A stretch of DNA of 6,984 bases, from the NCBI GenBank assembly GCA_030018715.1, contig JASEHN010000158.1:1-6984 (forward strand). The letters are read 5' to 3'. The stretch is from Thermodesulfobacteriota bacterium (lineage in GTDB: Bacteria; Desulfobacterota; SM23-61). The position numbers and the translations under genes were made by a program. The notes under the pieces are model-generated. The model ran no database searches. It saw only the letters and a program-made list of their open reading frames with translations, and was not told where the DNA came from. Below are positions 5,818 through 6,984 of this stretch, in pieces (position 1 is the first letter of the stretch; each line of letters opens with the position of its first letter).

Positions 5818-6309
5818 TTACTTCATATGTTTACCAACCGGACTATTTAGACAGCCTGAACCTGTTGCCGTTGACCCACAATAAACGCATTTATTCCCAC
5901 TGCTGCCATGTTGGTGCTTTTTATGTGGGCTGTTTAAACAGCCAGAACCATAAGCCGTAGAGCCGCAAAAAATGCAATGCTGTTCGTCACCAACATGTTC
6001 ATGTTTCTTGTAGGGACTATTCAAACAACCAGAACCGTAAGGGGCACGTAAGGCAACGGTAATAAGGTCTTTCTTCTTAACCCTTTTCATCAGATTGCTT
6101 TTCATATCCTCTATTCTTCTGGCCAATTTTTTATCCTTTTCCATCAGACTCTCTATTTTAATTACTGCCTCACTAATGGTCATCGGCTCCCTTTGAAAAT
6201 GTCTGGCAATGTCCTTAACTAAAGAACCCGTCAATTTCCTCGCCAAGTAGGCAACGATAGCCCGCCCATAAGCTCCCATCCGATCCCGAGCGGAGGGGGT
6301 ACCGGACAC
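5818..6309 (-). CDS. Fusion of transposase C-terminal HTH with three Cys/His repeats
   Basis: The 163-residue frame (GTG at 6309, or ATG at residue 11) has two parts. Residues about 11-86 match the DnaA-like helix-turn-helix end of IS200-like/REP-associated transposases: MGAYGRAIVAYLARKL, VKDIARHFQREPMTIS, then a charged helix and KKKDLITVA. Residues 91-163 contain three copies of a 29-residue unit GSGCLNSPxxKHxHxxxxxxCxxCGSTA, with Cys95, His103, His105, Cys112, Cys115; Cys124, His132, His134, Cys141, Cys144; and a partial third with Cys153 and His161. The spacing C-x7-H-x-H-x6-C-x2-C suggests zinc or another metal. An in-frame TAA lies two codons upstream of the GTG, so the catalytic transposase domain is absent. 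No good ribosome binding site is seen for the GTG. The product could be a DNA-binding metal protein, or simply read-through of an IS remnant into an older repeat gene. Confidence 0.65.
   Translation of the reverse strand: MSGTPSARDRMGAYGRAIVAYLARKLTGSLVKDIARHFQREPMTISEAVIKIESLMEKDKKLARRIEDMKSNLMKRVKKKDLITVALRAPYGSGCLNSPYKKHEHVGDEQHCIFCGSTAYGSGCLNSPHKKHQHGSSGNKCVYCGSTATGSGCLNSPVGKHMK
5821..6039 (-). repeat. Three 29-residue Cys/His coding repeats
   Basis: Within the fusion gene, units begin at residues 91, 120 and 149 and share YGSGCLNSP-K-KH-H...C-x2-CGSTA; the third ends early. Nucleotide identity is clearly lower than protein identity (codons for Gly-Ser-Gly-Cys and Leu-Asn-Ser differ between units), which argues that the repeats are old and kept by selection on the protein. 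Confidence 0.75.
6041..6068. mobile_element. Decayed IS terminal repeat inside the fusion gene
   Basis: AGGCAACGGTAATAAGGT at 6051-6068 is identical over 18 bp to 4452-4469 of the deleted element. The outer part differs: the expected GGGGTC before it is replaced by GGGGCACGTA (6041-6050). On the minus strand the expected GCC-TGA-CCCC has become GCC-TTA-CGT-GCCCC, so the stop codon is lost and the frame runs on into the Cys/His repeats. Confidence 0.7.
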
Positions 6310-6359
6310 CTTTTATTTTCCAACCTTTCGAATTTCCTCAAACGAAATAGGGTAGAGTA
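6310..6359 (-). other. Junction between group II intron 3' end and transposase remnant
   Basis: Read on the minus strand, the intron-like sequence appears to end near TCTACTCTACC (about 6349-6359). Then comes an AT-rich stretch with no open frame into the transposase fragment (TAA two codons before the GTG at 6309). This may be the remains of the intron's target site in, or next to, the transposase gene. Confidence 0.35.
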
Positions 6360-6450
6360 GAGAGCTGGCGTAGTGGCTAAGGCCCTATCTCCAGCTCTCC
6401 CTCATCAAACCGTGCATGCAGTTTTCCCGCACATTTGGGATGCTTCACCG
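6349..6450 (-). ncRNA. 3' end of a group II intron (domain V/VI remnant)
   Basis: GAGAGCTGG (6360-6368) and CCAGCTCTC (6391-6399) form a perfect 9-bp stem. Its 22-base loop folds further (TAG/CTA and GGC/GCC) with one bulged base, which is an A in the minus-strand RNA; this fits a domain VI hairpin. Just before it, on the minus strand, GCATGCACGGTTT resembles the 3' strand of domain V (canonical ...CGTACGGTTC). The matching 5' strand is defective: the AGC-containing partner expected for ACGGTT is replaced by AAATGTGC. The intron is therefore probably not able to splice. The structure was folded by eye only. Confidence 0.5.
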
Positions 6451-6984
6451 CCTGAACCGTGAATCCCAGGAAATTAAAACTCTCCTCCCGGGCTTCCACC
6501 ACTCTCGTCTTCTCTTCGTTCAGACGTAACCGCAATCCCGCAAGGACGATCCGAATCCCCCTCAATATCTTCTCCGTAGGCCCCGAACACAACACCACGA
6601 AATCATCCGCATACCGAATGAGTCGGGCGCCATACCTCTCCTGAATTTCTTCTTCCTTCCAGGTTCGATCCAGTACATGAAGATAGATATTGGCCAAAAG
6701 CGGTGAGATCACCCCTCCCTGCGGTGTCCCCTTGTCGTTCCCGTGGTATCTCTTCCTCCCATCCTCCCCTTCCTCCACCACCGGCGCGTTCAACCACATC
6801 TTGATCAGCCAAAGGATGTTCTTATCCACTATCCTTTCGGCCACCAAGGCCAGTAGTTTGTCGTGGGAAATGGTGTCGAAATACCTGGAGATGTCGGCGT
6901 CAATCACCTGCGTCTTTCCCTTCCGTAAATGTAAGGAAAGGTCATCCATCGCCTGATGGGCGTCTCGCTTCGGTCGGAATCCAT
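6377..6984 (-). CDS. ltrA: Group II intron reverse transcriptase, partial (5' end outside, maturase end lost)
   Basis: The frame is open to the window edge, where GFRPKRDAHQAMDD continues the usual ...YGFRPxRSAHxA block, so the first ATG inside is not the start. About 201 residues are visible. Motifs in order are DADISRYFDTISH (RT2/3), the GTPQGGVISPLLANIYL block (6680-6730), RYADDFVV with the catalytic YADD (6602-6613), LRLNEEKTRVV, and FNFLGF (about 6461-6475). This enzyme type copies the intron RNA into DNA at its target and helps splicing. After FLGFTV the thumb/maturase domain X should follow for more than 100 residues; instead the frame enters the intron's 3' RNA region (from about 6445) and stops at TAG 6377-6379. 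The gene is therefore an internal-deletion relic with an intact polymerase core as far as visible. Confidence 0.9.
   Translation of the reverse strand, partial: GFRPKRDAHQAMDDLSLHLRKGKTQVIDADISRYFDTISHDKLLALVAERIVDKNILWLIKMWLNAPVVEEGEDGRKRYHGNDKGTPQGGVISPLLANIYLHVLDRTWKEEEIQERYGARLIRYADDFVVLCSGPTEKILRGIRIVLAGLRLRLNEEKTRVVEAREESFNFLGFTVQAVKHPKCAGKLHARFDEGELEIGP

Noticed and set aside
5541..5960. 139-residue plus-strand frame
   Set aside because: It lies antisense to the frameshifted gene and the start of the Cys/His-repeat gene, both with better start signals and motifs. Its composition is unnatural.
5821..6039. Possible CRISPR-like regular repeats
   Set aside because: The periodicity is at the protein level (29 codons), the DNA copies differ, and there are no constant direct repeats with spacers.
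6603..6812. Other-frame ORFs across the reverse transcriptase region on both strands
   Set aside because: They are shadows of the RT gene, which has all its motifs in one frame.

Overview
The window looks like an accessory, element-scarred stretch of a bacterial chromosome. A CaiC-like acyl-CoA ligase beside short-chain dehydrogenases, an IS200-like transposase family with a DnaA-like C-terminal helix-turn-helix, and a group II intron reverse transcriptase are together common in anaerobic Desulfobacterota (the former Deltaproteobacteria). That assignment is inference from gene content; no rRNA or other marker gene is present.

Left part, minus strand: positions 48-437 encode a VRR-NUC-like nuclease that stops at a TAG exactly where the catalytic part should continue. 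Positions 520-1068 encode an unrecognised 182-residue protein with a good ribosome binding site. The 845 bases from 1069 to 1913 hold no convincing gene, only an inverted repeat near 1092-1136, a possible promoter at 1538-1565 and a small palindrome at 1865-1877.

Centre, plus strand: a catabolic-type operon. An SDR-family dehydrogenase (1914-2702) is followed after 59 bases by an AMP-binding acyl-CoA ligase (2762-4339). After another 21 bases comes the start of a second SDR gene (4361) with its own ribosome binding site. This third gene breaks off after 13 codons, just before its TGxxxGxG motif. Ligase plus dehydrogenases fits activation of a carboxylic acid to its CoA thioester followed by oxidation or reduction of a hydroxyacyl or ketoacyl intermediate. 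The break lies next to a 206-bp internally deleted insertion sequence (4446-4651) that keeps both 26-bp terminal repeats and the first 35 codons of an IS200-like transposase.

Right part, minus strand: four closely spaced reading frames run from 6309 to 4777. The first fuses the C-terminal helix-turn-helix of the same transposase family to three 29-residue Cys/His repeats that look metal-binding. The fusion point lies exactly where the transposase stop codon should sit inside the IS terminal repeat. The next is a 188-residue unknown protein interrupted by a one-base frameshift at an A7 run. Two small proteins follow, joined by a TAATG overlap and a TGA-ATG abutment. Upstream of this run lies the 3' part of a group II intron, whose reverse transcriptase has lost its maturase end and reads straight into what remains of the intron's 3' RNA domains.

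The most interesting points are the transposase/Cys-His-repeat fusion with its downstream small-gene run, and the fact that two deletion products of one IS family lie 1.4 kb apart.
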